Positions 12,413 to 26,514 of a stretch of 64,000 nt of DNA are shown in pieces; positions within the stretch are counted from its first letter, which is position 1; every line of letters begins with the position of its first letter. Made by a program: the position numbers and the translations under genes. Below the pieces are notes generated by a model, which saw only the letters and a list, made by a program, of their open reading frames with translations, searched no databases and had not been told where the DNA came from. Source of the DNA: Glandiceps talaboti (Eukaryota > Hemichordata > Enteropneusta > Spengelidae). The stretch is taken from assembly GCF_964340395.1 (NCBI RefSeq), contig NC_135563.1, forward strand, positions 11,687,651-11,751,650. Direction: 5' to 3'.

Positions 12413-15400
12413 GTGGAGGGTTCTGGCCTTAATTAAAAGGCACAGTTATCTGATTTACTAAAGGATTTTTGATCAAGCAAAATCAAAATGAATGTATGTG
12501 GACCCCATTATAGACTCTTCAACTCAAAAAAAACCCAACCCCCATTTTAGAGTATAGGGCAGGAAAACACATCCCATAGGGTGGCACATAATGGTAGAGT
12601 ACATGTAGTTCCTACTACCCCCCCCCCCTCCTATTAATAATGTTATATACCTCAAATAACTCTACTCTGTCATGCATAAACCAAACATTCTCTGGCCTAC
12701 ATGTAATCAAGTTAATTTTTCAAGTAAGTCAATTTGAATACAATAACACCATTAATTCTTCTAAGAAACTGACAAGTATCCTACTCAAGCAAGACCAATC
12801 AATAAATTATACTTATGCAAGTAAGAGATCTTCACTAGTACAAATGTAGTAGCCATGGGTCACCTCTCATCAAATAAAACTGAAACTTTGTGAAACTTTT
12901 TTGAAAATTTTTTCAAAACTGAGATTGAAATTCATGTTATGCATCACAGATTTGGATAATGCATTAAGACGTGAAAAACCAGGCTTAAAAAGTGTGGATG
13001 CTGAGAGCTAAAATCTTGAAGATTTTCTTGTGAGGGTTTGCCTGTATATTAAAATTAATGTAGTCTGGATGCCAACTCGGTCACTAAACCTGTGAATGGA
13101 GATGTAAATCGTAATGATTCAGTATAGGGACGACTAGACTAGCATAAATGCTGATTCATTTGAAGTTGGACCACTAAGATATGCAACGGAAAACATTCAT
13201 AAATCATGCCATATTCAAGTGTATTACAACAACCGTCTATAGACATGTTGCACTTACAGTATGCTACCATACACACAGAATGTTTGCAATAAAGTCTGGC
13301 ATATATTTTATTACCCTAGCTATTTTGACTACTAATGTATGTTACATGTGTATCCTTCACTTACATTTTTCATGTCAGCCTTCAGCCTATGGGTAAAGGT
13401 AATAATAAAGTGTCACTTCATTTTGCATTCTGTGTTTCCACTTTTTCTCAGATAAATACACATGCAAAAGTGTACTGAGAAAAATGTACACACACCTCTA
13501 CAAAACTGTAAATGTACAAAACTGTAAACTTCTTTGTTTGCAAAGGCATTAAGTGTGTTTTATGTAGAACTTTGGACAATTAATCCTGCACTCACTAACC
13601 TTACGCATGTATAAAAATAGCTCAGAAAACAACACAGTTTAGATAAACTGTTTGGAAAAGAAGTAAAGTTATATTGACACAGTTCTCACAAGAAGGAAAC
13701 ACACATGTATGCAATGCACACATTACACTGTTGATTAATTCTACAGTCTCCAAGCAATGTAAGTGATTAGGTAGTAGTCTAGCCACTATCCAAGGCTTCA
13801 CATCTTTCTCATATCTAACTCAATTAGGAGCTGAGCTGAAATTTCAAATTCAAACAAAGCTACCCACACAGTCATTAACACCATAATCAATCATATACTA
13901 AACTATATAGTTCTGTCTAACAGTGTTTATTGTAGGCAGTTAAATAATATCCTAATATGGTATATGTGTCAGATCAGGACATGCAATATACCATTTGCAT
14001 ACATTCTAACAGTTGCCCTGGCTTTACTCAATTTGCATGAACAAATTTTGGTTCATTAATATTTCTCATTGAGCTAGATGGGGTGAAGAGAGATCCTGAG
14101 ATTTAAAGCCACAGATAGCCTCTAGACTACAGTGTGAAGGCTGTACATGTAACTCTGCAAAGAATATCGAAAAGAAAATATAAGGAATTCAGGATAAGTT
14201 CTTTTGATTCTGTTGTCAAGCTATGCATCATGGAAACGCAGATGTGAAAATTGTGTTTTTCCATAAATGAGGGATGGATATGTGTGGTTTTGCAAAAATC
14301 TTTTTTGAGATAGTCTGTATAATATGTGTCATTCTGTCCTAATCAGTCTTCTCTTCATGAATACTGACTTAAATATGGTGACATGACACATCACAAGTTA
14401 CAGACTAGTCTGGAGAGAGTCAATACTGCCATCAATCTCACAGGGAGTTGAAATTTAGTTAATAAGTTTACATTCTTCAATACAGTATAGTGATAAAACT
14501 CATGAATAAAATAAATCACAAGTGAAAGGACATGATTGTCTTAGTCCCAAGGAAAGGCTAGGGATATCACTAAGATTTGGGAAATGATAATGTAGTGCTT
14601 TAAATGGAAGCTACTCTAGAGAGGTCATACATTGTACATGTACAGACTGACTGACTTGAGTTATGGATGATCATAATTAGTAGAATGTATACGTTTAATC
14701 ATAAAATGATAAATCTAAAGATAATTACACATTCTAGTCATTAATCACACACACTACACAGCAACTGACATACACTGATACAGTGTACATATACATAGAG
14801 GTAAGCAGTGACATCATTGCAAGGACAACATTGACATTTTTACATGTATTTGCCTTCGTCATCACTGACCCAGGTGTTCATCCAAGGACCTACACCTAGA
14901 CATTAATATTTAGCTGGACTAGCTGATGATACAATTGATTTTCAATTTGTATGAATATTGTCTTAAATTCTGCTGACATTTTTGAGAGCCAAAATAAATA
15001 CTTGCCCCGGTACATGTAAATTTCATGTGTCACTGAATGGGTTGACTGATGTACATTTAGACCCTAACTGGTACATGAACAATGACTTCCAAATAAAGAA
15101 ATGAGTTTGCTTGTCATACGATTTCCATCAGAAGGTTGTCTGACTACATGATTATACCATACCAGGACACTCATATTTCAAAAAATGTCACTCACACAAA
15201 AACTTTCTCTCATCACGCCATTTTATTAATTGTCTGAAAGATTACTCACCTGGTAAATTGCATAAATTTGGTCATTTGCATATAGCGATCATTGGCATAT
15301 ACATCATCATTTGTATACTATGTTACATGTACTTCTGATGTCAGTTTGTAATAAATTAATCAGAGAAACAAGCACACTATATTTAAGTCTGTCATATGGC

Positions 15401-17665
15401 CTTTATGTGAACTGTGTCTATTTGAGATGAACTGGTGTATTTAGGAAAACTTTTGTGGTTGACAGCAATTTCAAATGAAGCAGTACTAAACATATTCATA
15501 GTAAAGTTCATTGTCACAAGTTAGACATGACCCAATTCATGTCCATTCAAACTCTACAAGGTCAAATTCCACTCATGCTACTATTTTTAAAATGTAGTCA
15601 AAGAGTAACTTCTGAGTCATAAACTATGTACTCTGTGACCAAGTTTGCCTTCCAGTGCAATCCGGCTAAGTACATGTCCTCTAAAATGACTATGTTCCCC
15701 TAAACTAAATACAGACAACTATTAATCAAATGTTTAACGTAGTGGAAAACAGGTGAACCACACATCTAATGATTTACATTGACAACAGCCAAGTTGCACA
15801 CTGACTTTTGACCTGACAGGCGCACAAGTCGTAAAAAGAACCTAAACCTTAATATCTACCTCACTGTCAATGTTTTGTTACAGCATATTGGGAAGGAGTT
15901 AACACCAACAACAGTGGTTTTTACTGTGCATTCACTGCACAATAATAAATGGTATGCCATACATGAATGCACTCACAATGACTTACTATAAGTATAGATT
16001 ACCACTGCCCTGCTACTGTGCATCTACAGGTAGTTTTTTTTAACAGTTTGGGAACACCTACTTTAACTTCTGATACTTGTTGTGTATGTTGTGATTAGGT
16101 CAACATGATTATCACACCAAATTACAATGTTATCTTCTTCTGGGAATCATTGTGTTATCAGAAATACAATCTTTAAAAATATAAACTATATCTTATTCCA
16201 AACTTTTTGGGGGAATAATCTGATTTACATATCTCCCTAGTATTCCACTGAACATGCTATACACATGTACATGTACATCACCGGCAGTACAAACTATTTA
16301 CATGTGCATGTATGAACCACGACATATCTGATACAACATGTCGCTTTTTAAAAAAAAAATTGGCAGCCATTTTGTGTACCTGAACATATAATTATTTTCA
16401 ACTTTAAGTTTACTCGTGCTCACAAGTCTAAAGAAAACTATAAGAATTCCAGTTATAAAAAGTCCTTAAAATTATTACATTAACAGCCATAGCTTTAATC
16501 TCTTGATCCATATATCATAATTTATCCAGTTTTGTGACAAAAATATACACAATGAATTGTACAATCAGTTATCACCAGATTTGGCACAGCTTATGGAACA
16601 CAAATGCTTACGTCATATTGTGCAGTTTTGCATGCAGATTGTGCGTCTCATCCTTTTTTCTCTTTTTTTTTTTAGGTACTGTTATCTCATAACATCAAAA
16701 TTAGTTAAATTCTAGTATTAAGATAAAGTAACTTAATCATAAATTTGATACTTTTACATAACAATGATGACACGCAAAACATGATACCACCTGGACCAAG
16801 TCAACTTTGTGCATGTTTTCTTATGACCACATATATTTGTACCTGCAGCACCCCTGGATGAAAGAAGTTAAAGCCATGCAGGCCACCACTATCATATATC
16901 ACTGATCTAAAACTAAGTTACCTTCTATTGGAACTCACAACACAGTGTTACCTGGTACATACATTGTCAACCACATATTAGTAAACATTGCACACACACT
17001 ATATACTTTGTCTAGCAGACATCTATACACACTACACGCCTTGTGTTATTGCCATCCATGCATGTAACCCTGACGACTAAATGTGCATTAGCCCTGGATC
17101 AAAGCGGCTTTTAGTTACAACTCTATAGCTTCACCTGGGTATTACAATTACTTATGAGTCATTGTTGTGTAATAAGAACACTGAACTGCAAAGGTTTTAA
17201 GTCTACAGAAACAACAAATGGGGACAAGACACCTCCATTGTAAATCCTATATACCAGGTATTATGGAGGGGAACCACGACATTACAAACAGACTGTAGAT
17301 GTATAGACACCCAAAAAACTAACATTTGCTGGCATGTAGACATGTTCATGTTAAGTACTTTGCATTTTTCATACTAGAGGTTAGACTTCAAAACATTACA
17401 GGCGCAATTGAATCTACAAAACTTTGGACTTGTTTTTCTCATTATTAATTATTACGTCAATGTTATGGGTAATTTTAGCGCCTTTCAAGTAACGTGAATA
17501 TTGTAATACTATTTCCATTCGTGCAATGATTTGGTTTTCATTTTCTCTCAATATCTTTACGTTCTTGAGCATAACACAATGTTTTATTATCAATTTATGT
17601 GGTTCTGTGATTTCAATAATATTTCTGTGCACTATAAGGGCATACATGTATGATAAAATCTTTAT
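12413..17665. other. 5.2 kb AT-rich stretch without supported genes
   Basis: No open frame of 60 codons or more exists from about 13.4 to 17.4 kb. An 11-C run lies at 12,618-12,628. TACATGTA palindromes and T or A runs are common, and CpG is rare throughout. It is most consistent with a long intron or gene desert. Confidence 0.6.
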
Positions 17666-17780
17666 GGCACAGATATGGGTTTTGCAGACCTCAGTAGTAT
17701 GTATGGCTTTAACAGGCCCTCCTAAAGTCGGGTCCTTCTTACTGTACAACCTCTGTTCGCAAAACCCATATATCCAGGCC
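17666..17780. repeat. inverted repeat with 20-22 bp arms
   Basis: GGCACAGATATGGGTTTTGC (17,666-17,685) pairs with GCAAAACCCATATATCCAGG (starting 17,759), with an indel and a few mismatches, around a loop of about 73 bp. It looks like a miniature foldback element. The overlapping frames of 122 and 144 codons here appear fortuitous. Confidence 0.65.
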
Positions 17781-19167
17781 ATAAAAATTACTATTAACTA
17801 TCACCAAGGCTCCAATAATTCAGGAAAAATGGTTCATTTAAATTATTTTTTTTTGAGTAAAACAATTACAGAGTTGAATTGTTTACATATTTGTGTTAAT
17901 GATAGATGTGAAATTCTTCTAGTCACTATAATAAAAACTTTAAGTGTTTACATGCACTGACAAGAATAACTTATTTGCAAGTCTTCTAAATGAAACTACA
18001 ATTTCCCATTAAAACAAAAAAGATTTCTGACAGAAACTTTGAGAATAACTGTACTTGTAATAATTTCAATGTATCATAAAAAATATTTTGCAAACACCAC
18101 AATATTTAGGTTGCCAGGCTGCTACAAAATATGCCATTTCATTTCATCATGCCAAAAATATTTGAGGAAAATATTTACTGGCAATAGATGTCTTTCAATC
18201 ATTATGATTATGAAATGTACAAGGAATTTCCTTTTCTAAATTCTTTATGTGATGAAAACAATTGTATTCATTTTTGTGATAATTGTACACTTCAAAACAA
18301 TTTGTTTTGATGTACCAGAAGTAGTGACTAGTGTGTGTCCTGTATAAAGTGAAACTGATCGATACTCTGTAATTTCTTGTGACATACCAAACTTTGGTGT
18401 TCCCCTATCCCGTACTATATTGCAATATTATTATGAAAGCTGCACTAGCTGCCTCTGGAACATGTTTTGAAATGATTTGATAGATATAATGACTATATAT
18501 ATAGTGACCTAAAAGGAAAATTTGATCTTGATCACTGTGACCCTAACACATGTATAGATGCTTTAGATAGCAGTACAATAGACCCATTGGCGGAGGATCT
18601 ATGGCACACAAACCAACGACATGGACCACAGTAATATGTGCATGTCCATGGACCATATCAGATTCCAACCTGTTGCACCCAAATCCTTTACAATGGTTAA
18701 TTTCCAGCTGGTAGATGTTATAGTTTCTTTTTGTTTACCTTGACAAAAACCCTGTAGAGCTAAAAAGTTTAAACAATAGGAAACAGCCCTTGTCTTAGCA
18801 TTAGGTAATACACTGTATCAGCTAAAATACACAATGGAGAGAAACTCCCCACTGTCTGTCTATACATGCACTTTACATTCTCTGAATACTTCGCAGTACC
18901 TCTTTTTTTGTCGTTTTACTTACTATCTGTTAATGACATGCTGTTTGCACAAATAGGCATACAAACTGATGTTCATTGTACACATAGTGGTACCATCTAG
19001 TTTTACATATATATATATATATATTGACAAATGAATATCAATTTACCCAGATATGAGTTGAAGAGGTGAAAATTGGGCTTATGCAAATGAGTTATCTTGT
19101 CTGCATGTATACAGATGTAGCCGAGGAACATGGAAAAGACTGTCTGCATATATGCAGATATGGTGTT
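17781..19167. other. AT-rich non-coding stretch
   Basis: I see no supported gene. A short AT dinucleotide tract occurs at about 19,008-19,025, and CTGCATATATGCAG forms a 14-bp palindrome at 19,144-19,157. CpG is rare. Confidence 0.5.
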
Positions 19168-19205
19168 GGTTAAACCTCAGACCACTACTGGTCTGAGGTT
19201 AAACC
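19168..19205. repeat. short hairpin, 17-bp arms with one mismatch
   Basis: GGTTAAACCTCAGACCA (19,168-19,184) and TGGTCTGAGGTTAAACC (19,189-19,205) pair across a 4-base loop with a single mismatch. Too short for a typical animal pre-miRNA. It could be a transcript hairpin or a template-switch footprint. Confidence 0.85.
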
Positions 19206-19414
19206 TGACTTCAAGTGCATCAAAACGTATGACTTTTGACTACAAAGTCACACATACATAATGGATCAAGAATAAAATAAATAATAAATAATATTACTAC
19301 ATGTATGTACTGTATCTAGCAATTATTTGAATGACTACTTGTTCATCTCAAAGGGGTATGTATCTACCCTGGGTCATTGCATTAGTGTTATCTCAATAAG
19401 GATTACCTGTACAT

Positions 19415-19490
19415 ACGAATCATACTGTTTTGTTCTTGTCCAACTTTTTCTTTTGTTTGCTCTGCCAAACAACCAGTTTTCATACCTAGA
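19415..19490 (+). repeat. short dispersed repeat family F, diverged copy
   Basis: Shares GTCCAACTTTTTC, GCTCTGCCAAACAAC, GTTTTCATACCTA and TCTTAAT with the copies at 12,338 and 28,696. It is the most diverged of the three, and the alignment is by eye. Confidence 0.35.
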
Positions 19491-19934
19491 TCTTAATTGT
19501 AATCTGATATGGATATTATTTTGATGATTGCAAAATGAGTAAATGACAAATGTGACTGATATGTAGAAGCAACACTTGGGTATGAAAAGACAATACAATA
19601 TTGTAGACATTCTAGTGGTCAACAGGTTTGATTTATCATACTAGTTGGATGAGTTTCAATTGTGGTCTCTGTGTGTGTGTGTCATAGATTGACTTTTAGC
19701 AGTAACTTGTAAGGACAGATCAGTGGGTTGAAACTAGCCTAGGGGTGGACACTAACGTAATAGCACTGGATAACAACGCTATGAGTCATAGGCAATAAAT
19801 ATTGTCACCCTCACTTTCACTATACTAAACACTGAGAATTTGTACACAAGAGCCAATATAAGTATGTAGCAGTGGTTCATGTGTATGTATGTGTGTATGT
19901 AGTTTTACATCTTAATTTTCTTTCTAGTAGGAGG

Positions 19935-20134
19935 TACTGTAAACCTGGAAATTTTGGTTAATGACTTATTTTTCACTTATTTCACTGGAAAACAAAAAAA
20001 TGCAAAAATAAGTAGTGACTAAAATGCCTTCTTGTACATGAACACAATGTACCAGTCTGGTACAGTAGTCTTTGAGAACTAGCTGAAGACAGAAAAATCA
20101 CAAACATTTTTGAGTAGTGAAAATATCTTGTAGT
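19935..20134 (-). mobile_element. TACTGTAA-ended MITE family B, minus copy
   Basis: Reverse-complement copy of the element at 30,252-30,471 and 37,096-37,309. It shares the long inner segments TGGTACATTGTGTTCATGTA, AAGGCATTTTAGTCACTA and TATTTTTGCATTTTTTTG when read on the minus strand. Its ends are TACTGTAAACCTGGAAATTT and a decayed inverted match. With TACTGTAA-like inverted ends and no coding capacity, it behaves as a MITE. Confidence 0.8.
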
Positions 20135-20430
20135 ATTTTTCTTTTTTTGGCACAAAAATATACAAGTTGGGAAAAGCAACTCAAATTATATACTTGCAAA
20201 GTTCATAACATTTTTGTACAGTTTGTGGACTCTGGTCCAAACGTTACAATATCACATTGACTGTGTTAATCACATTCTGTACATCTAACAAGTACATGTA
20301 ATGATGTATGTGATACAATAAAAATAAACTTATAAAATAGGGAACAAGTCTACAGATTTGACACAGATTAATCTCAAGACATAATGATTATACTGTCATA
20401 CATAGGACACATACCTTTACACGGCATTGC

Positions 20431-20735
20431 TAAATACGATATATACGGTACAACTGGCACACTTGGATGAGTTCTATAATATGGGTAAGAGTCTACAGGT
20501 TCCACGATTTCAAGAAATATACTGACAATTCAGGGCACACACACTGCACTGCTAAATAAGATATTTACATATACGGTACCACTGGCACACTTGGATAGAT
20601 TTAGTATGGGTAAATCTACAAGTTCCACTGATCTCAAGGAATACACTGATGGGACAGGGCACACACACACTGCACTGCTAAATAAGATATCATACGCCTA
20701 CTATGCATATGTATTGGTGGACACACATGGATGGT
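20431..20735. repeat. diverged minisatellite, period 122-126 bp
   Basis: TAAATAMGATAT begins units at 20,431, 20,553 and 20,679. Each full unit contains TACGGTAC, ACTGGCACACTTGGAT, TATGGGTAA, TCTACARGTTCCAC and GGGCACACACAC. The third unit is partial, and a decayed unit probably precedes the first, from about 20,335. Confidence 0.85.
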
Positions 20736-20955
20736 TTTTAGCACTTTCTCATCAATAACAACATGAGCTTTGTCTACATGTACTCTTTCTGACCCTTTCA
20801 AAATAAGGACAGTTTAATAGTCAGAGTGTTATCAACTGTTGTTTTTATCTACCTGAGGATTGAAATTCAAGTTCTGATGAATAAAGTATGCACAAAGGAG
20901 ACATGTAGAAGGGCAAGGCTTGTCAATGTTATACTATAGTGGATCTGATTAAAGT

Positions 20956-21012
20956 ATTATAATATAATATAATATAATATAATATAATATAATATAATAT
21001 AATATAATATAT
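20956..21012. repeat. AATAT pentanucleotide microsatellite
   Basis: About eleven tandem copies of AATAT, nearly perfect, grading into TATATA. No gene is adjacent. Confidence 0.95.
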
Positions 21013-24000
21013 ATTAAAATAAAAAGTGTGATAACTTTATGATTGATAAATCTTAATTTTTTCAAGAGTTTTCATGAGGGTGCATAAACTATCAAGAAGT
21101 GAGGTGAAGACAATGAGTGAGTAGCATACATGTACATCAGGTTAAAGTGTTATGCACCATTAGAGGTCTTGCTTGGCCTAATATGAGAGAAATAGATTAA
21201 ATTAACGTAACAATACTTTTCATTGTTATGTTAATTTACCAACTATCTATTGTTGTTTTCAATGTTTGTGTGTACCCATAATGGTTTACCCTAATCTGGG
21301 TCCTTTGATCATTGGAATTACATACATGTACATTATGTTTGCAGCACAGGTACATGTACCATGTAGTCCTGCCTGCAAGATGGAGTAAGTCAGAATGCAA
21401 TGCTGATAATCTCCTTTTTCCTTTCTCCCTTTGTTGGATATCATCAGAATCAAGTCCCATACATATTCATATTCATATTCATTTTATTGAAGAATTCTTT
21501 CTTAAAAAAAGAACAAGCCAAAACAAAGAAACATAAGTACTGTTAAATAAATACACGATTAAACTTTACATGTTACAAACAACCAACAGAAAGTCACATT
21601 ACTTATAGCTGAGTGTAATGAAATAAAATACAAAAAGAGAACAAATATGTACTTCTTCCTTTGTAAGCAGGACTACAATGTAGGGGTCTTTAACAGTGGT
21701 AGTCTTACACCACACTGTCTTACCAGTGTGACATAAACTTTGATTGATAATGCACACAGGTGCCCCACATTTTTGAGAATCAAAAGTACGATATATATAA
21801 TTTATGAGCTCAGCATAACAGTTTTTCTTACACTCTTCAAGCATGCATCATATGTCACGTACTGTGCATTTCCATCATCTCAACACAAGTGCACTTTACT
21901 TTCAATGAGTCCCTGTCAACAAGTCTCTAGCAAGTGAAACCAAACGTTAGCAATACTTTCATCATGTTTGTGTATGAGATGAAACTTGAAAGTAGGTCAA
22001 TATTCAGATAGTGAATTTGGTCACTATTGACTGTGCTAATAGTCATATTGACATAGAACGATAAAATCTAAGTTGTGTATGTGGCTGATGCAACTGTCCT
22101 TCACATACCTGAACTACATGTAGTATAAAGCATTTAAGTGCCTCATGGTACAGTCAAGCATGGCACGTCAGCTTGGCTGTAACATTTGCGCCACGTGTCA
22201 CTTTCAGCACACAGGTCAGCTACATTATAAATGTATGCTTAGCCATGAGACAGTATCAGGCTTGACAATGTCTTCAATCTCAGATATTTGAGCAACAACA
22301 GAATGTCAATTCTCTGCTAGGTTATTGATTAATTATTCCAATTTTCCAGATTTTACTCCACACGTATATAAAACCCAATATTTGGATCTCATGTTCTTGC
22401 AATAGTACTAGTTTATCATTAGCAGGGGATTTGATAGAATCACTCTTTGTTACATTACCTGCTGGTAAGTTAGTATTGGGACAGAGAAAATTGAGTGTAT
22501 GAGGTACATTGCACATGTACAAATGTACATTTTACAGAATTGTATGTACAATGTAGTATTAAGTTCCAACCTCAAACTGGGACCACCAATTGGGACTCCC
22601 AGTTTGTCAAAACCCAATCTGAGACCATGCAGTCTCAATTCCATTCTAGGACCACAGACATCCCCTATAATTTGAAAAAATTGCCTGCTCAGTTTTTACA
22701 TATATTTTCTTGGAAAAATATTTCAGTTCATGAAATTCTGGTCAAAGTTCTCACCCTGAACCTTTATAACTTTGACTAGAATATTTCCTGACCATAGTAA
22801 TTATAGAAGATAAAATGCATGAATACAAACAAGCATGAACGTGACTACTTCTGGAAAGTTCCAATTTAGACATCACTTGTATGCTATGCTAATTTACAAG
22901 TACCCATGCATCAAAATAAAGGCTTCAATTTTTTTCTACCAACAATGACTCCATTCATTTAAATGCAAAAGTCACCTTTGTTTGAACTATAACAACAGAC
23001 AAGCAACTAATTGGCTTTTCAAAGCAATTTCGATAATCAGTTTTACAGTTCAGCAAATTTCTGAACTGTCCGTCAACAGCAGGTACCGCTTGAGGTGAAC
23101 CACCTTGTAAACCATAAAAAACACTATTCTAACTAATTCAAATATAAATAAGAAGGCAAACAAGTTAACATTCATCCCGCAAACAATACTCTGGCAGTCA
23201 AAGGCCCTACTGTTGTGGTTTCTATAGGGGCTACCACATTGTGCTTAATTGTGTTGTTATCGTTCGATATTTGTCAATCACAAAATGTCAAACTAAGATG
23301 AACTCTTCTTGAAATACAAAGGGTCTTGAAGAACTTCTGTGAGGGGGTATTGGTAATCCCAGGAGGCGAGAAAACCATAATACACAATGGTTGTATTAAA
23401 GGTCAACTTGAGGTCATCTGTTATTGTTATGCTGTTTATCACCCTCACGTCAGCGTTGCTCTCTTATGAAACATTCAACACGCACTAGTGTACCTCGCCA
23501 CCTCCAGTATTATCCCACCCTTCCTGAACGGTCAGCAAACATCATTTTTTTAATAGTAACGCCTTTCCTTAATGTGTATCAAAACAGGACCCGAGAATCC
23601 TGTTGTATCTCTGAACCACTTTCAATGTTACTGTAAGTATACAGGTCAAATAAAAAGTGAAATAATAAAATTGCATCTTAATTTATTTGTAAGTGATTAT
23701 GTACATTTTGGTATGCACTAATGAACATGGTGAATAAACAATGTGACAATGAGCAATGAGATTAAAATGTAAAAATTCATCTTTTGTTCAGACATGAAAT
23801 GGACTGAATGAGGTGAGGACAATACACTTGACTCACTAATATTGAAAACTGAAGCAATACAATTTCTAAATTTGAGTTGAGACTTCAATACAAAGGAGAC
23901 TGTCTAAAGGCGAGGATTATCTATACACATAAAAATGTACATAACTTGCTTGCTTATGTCATACTAGTTAGTACACATGTATCATGTAACAATGCTGTTT

Positions 24001-26031
24001 CACTTTGAAATTTGAGAATCTTTCTCTCTACTTTCTATTATAATACTCACATTTATTTGTTAAAGAAAATGTCATGAACAGAACAGAACAAAAAACAATA
24101 ACACAAATACACTGAAGACTCCAACAGGACAGTCAAACCATATGCGACAAACAATAATACACATGGCAGCTGGTGGAATTTAATAGATATGAACAAACAG
24201 GTACAATGCATCTCTATTAGATTAGTGTGCAAATTTGACTTATTTAATTCACTTGATTGAAATGCTGCAGAACAGGACGCTTTTTTGTACAACTTGAATA
24301 ATCTACAGTTTACAAATTAATACAAAGTACATATACACCAGCTGTGATGTGCATGTTGTATTGTGTGTAGTAAAATATGTTCATCCACATAATACATGTA
24401 GATATACATTTATTATGTACATCTATTAGGCAATGCAATAAATTTCTAAATTATAGATTATATACAGTGAAACAAAATTTACTGCTGCAATTACGAATTA
24501 TAATCTTTCTTATCCAATCATCCAAGGATGAACATTTTTGCAAAACTTAACTACTTGCCATAAATCATGCTGTACAAGACATTATTACACCATTTCCACC
24601 CAAAACCTTGTAAAATTCTTCTCTCTTTGTAGACAAAGTCTGTGGGTTATTATGCATTCTAAGCTGTCTGTCACCATGGTTATTCTGTAGTGATGACATT
24701 ATCAAATTAGATGTTTCTAAGTATCACTTTATACACAATTGTGGTTTCTATAGCAACGGTTTCACATCCCTATATCTTTCCGGTCTTTTGCCCCTATATA
24801 CATTTCACTCAACTAAAGATACATTTGTAGATGGATATGAAAATGTCTCGACGTTCAATTTCCAGTTAAAGTCTTAAAATACACAATATAAACATATAAA
24901 CAATATTTACTACCAGATTTTATAACATACAATGTACTCCTACATGTACACTGTAATTAAAAATTTACATCTCCCCAGGGAAGGGCGTCTTTGGAAATAA
25001 ATGTCATATATACATTTGAGCAGTTTGTTTGCCAATTTTCAATTTTCATATCCAACAAAGGAGGGTAACACTAATAGATATGCATGTATAGTCAAATTTG
25101 AACTATACATTGAATGACAGCTTTGGATAACAAATTACTTGTGCAGTTTGTTTTCCAATTTTCAATTTCTAGAATCAAACAAAGTGGAGTACATTTTGTA
25201 AATGTATGTATTTGATCAAATTTAAATAAAAATGAGTTTTCTATACATTCAGTGACAATATTGGATAACAACATATTATATGGTACTCTAGGAAGTCATT
25301 TACCCATGGGAACATACACTTTCACTTCTAAATACTGTACCACGGCACTGTTGGAGATTCAATCTCTTATACAGGTACCAGTTAATATCATCAGTGTCAT
25401 TCTACTATTCAGCACAAAAACAAGTTAGAACGTGTTTTCATTCATAGACTAAAAATCAAAAAGTTTTGTGAGTAATTTTATTATATTATCGATGCCAAAT
25501 GAAATCTGCATTAAAGACATTGAATGTGTGTATAATTTTGTGTAGACATATGTTAAATCTATCATACATGTAAGCATGTACATGTAGTGCAAAACTTCAA
25601 TAGAGATGTATGTAAAGGTACTTAAATGTAAGTATATATGGTACATAAGAAATGATACCAGTGACAGTACACAATCAGGCAGTGGAAAATGCACCAAGTC
25701 CACAGAATCGCAGCATTGGACTATCAACTACCTGCTAATGAAATTCTTACAAATTTATTGCTCCATAGAAGAAGTATTGAGAACTTAAAGTTAAGTTTTT
25801 TTAATTATTGATTATTGCTACTACTACATGTAATTTTTACTATACCATTCTTGAAAGCACTGTACTGTATTATAGCCAAATTTGAAAATATTGCAAGTCA
25901 TATTGTAGTTGACTGAGTTCTGAGACAGAAGTGTACAAATGTACAATGTAAGATAATGGATACTGTATGACAACTTCTACCATAAATATTAGAGAGGATC
26001 TAGGAACACATGTACATGTATCTCTACTGTT
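21013..26031. other. 5 kb AT-rich stretch, mostly featureless
   Basis: I see no supported gene. A 32-bp near-palindrome lies at 22,574-22,605. At about 23,260-23,600 CpG is locally less depleted than in the surroundings. That spot includes a 70-codon plus frame (23,424-23,636) with no recognisable motif, so it could hide an exon or a regulatory element. The rest is TACATGTA-rich, CpG-poor DNA. Confidence 0.45.
22574..22605. repeat. 32-bp near-perfect palindrome
   Basis: AAACTGGGA...TCCCAGTTT with a central CCAATTGG. Only the positions between the arms and centre are mismatched. It could form a small cruciform. Confidence 0.85.
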
Positions 26032-26154
26032 AGTCTAGTTCCTGACGACCATGTTCTGATTTTACACTACCTTATCTTCACTGTTACTAATATGTACTGT
26101 GTGAAGATAGCGTAGTGTGTGTAAAATCGGAACACGGCCATCAGGAACTAGACT
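26032..26154. repeat. imperfect hairpin with arms of about 50 bp
   Basis: AGTCTAGTTCCTGA... (26,032-26,081) pairs with ...TCAGGAACTAGACT (26,101-26,154) around a loop of about 19 bases, with a handful of mismatches and a small bulge. The size, short loop and scattered mismatches resemble a pre-miRNA or a small foldback transposon. No second copy was seen in the window. Confidence 0.85.
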
Positions 26155-26514
26155 ACATGTACTCTGGTTCTATACATGTACAGTGTACTACTGGGACAAA
26201 AAGTGTGTAATATAAGGACATTTTACCTGTGGTGTGTGTTGATCATTCTTGCGCCTATGCAGCAGGAAAGGTGAAGCCAGTCCTGTATATGTATGTAATT
26301 GTACCAATATAGATACTAGTGGGTGGCAAACACAGCAGTGATTTTTCTATATTTTACCAGTTTCCTTGCATCAATTAAATGTTGTTGTAGTCAATTCCAC
26401 TTGTACATGTATGTTGTTTTTCAAACCAAGAGAAAACTTACATAGATCAATTAACATTACACCTACAGTGTACATTTTAAATCAAAATTACAATTTGCAT
26501 AATTTTTCAATCAT

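Noticed and set aside
17414-17960. Overlapping frames of 122 (minus) and 144 codons (plus)
   Set aside because: They are antisense to each other over a small inverted-repeat element in AT-rich DNA, with AT-driven codons and no motif.
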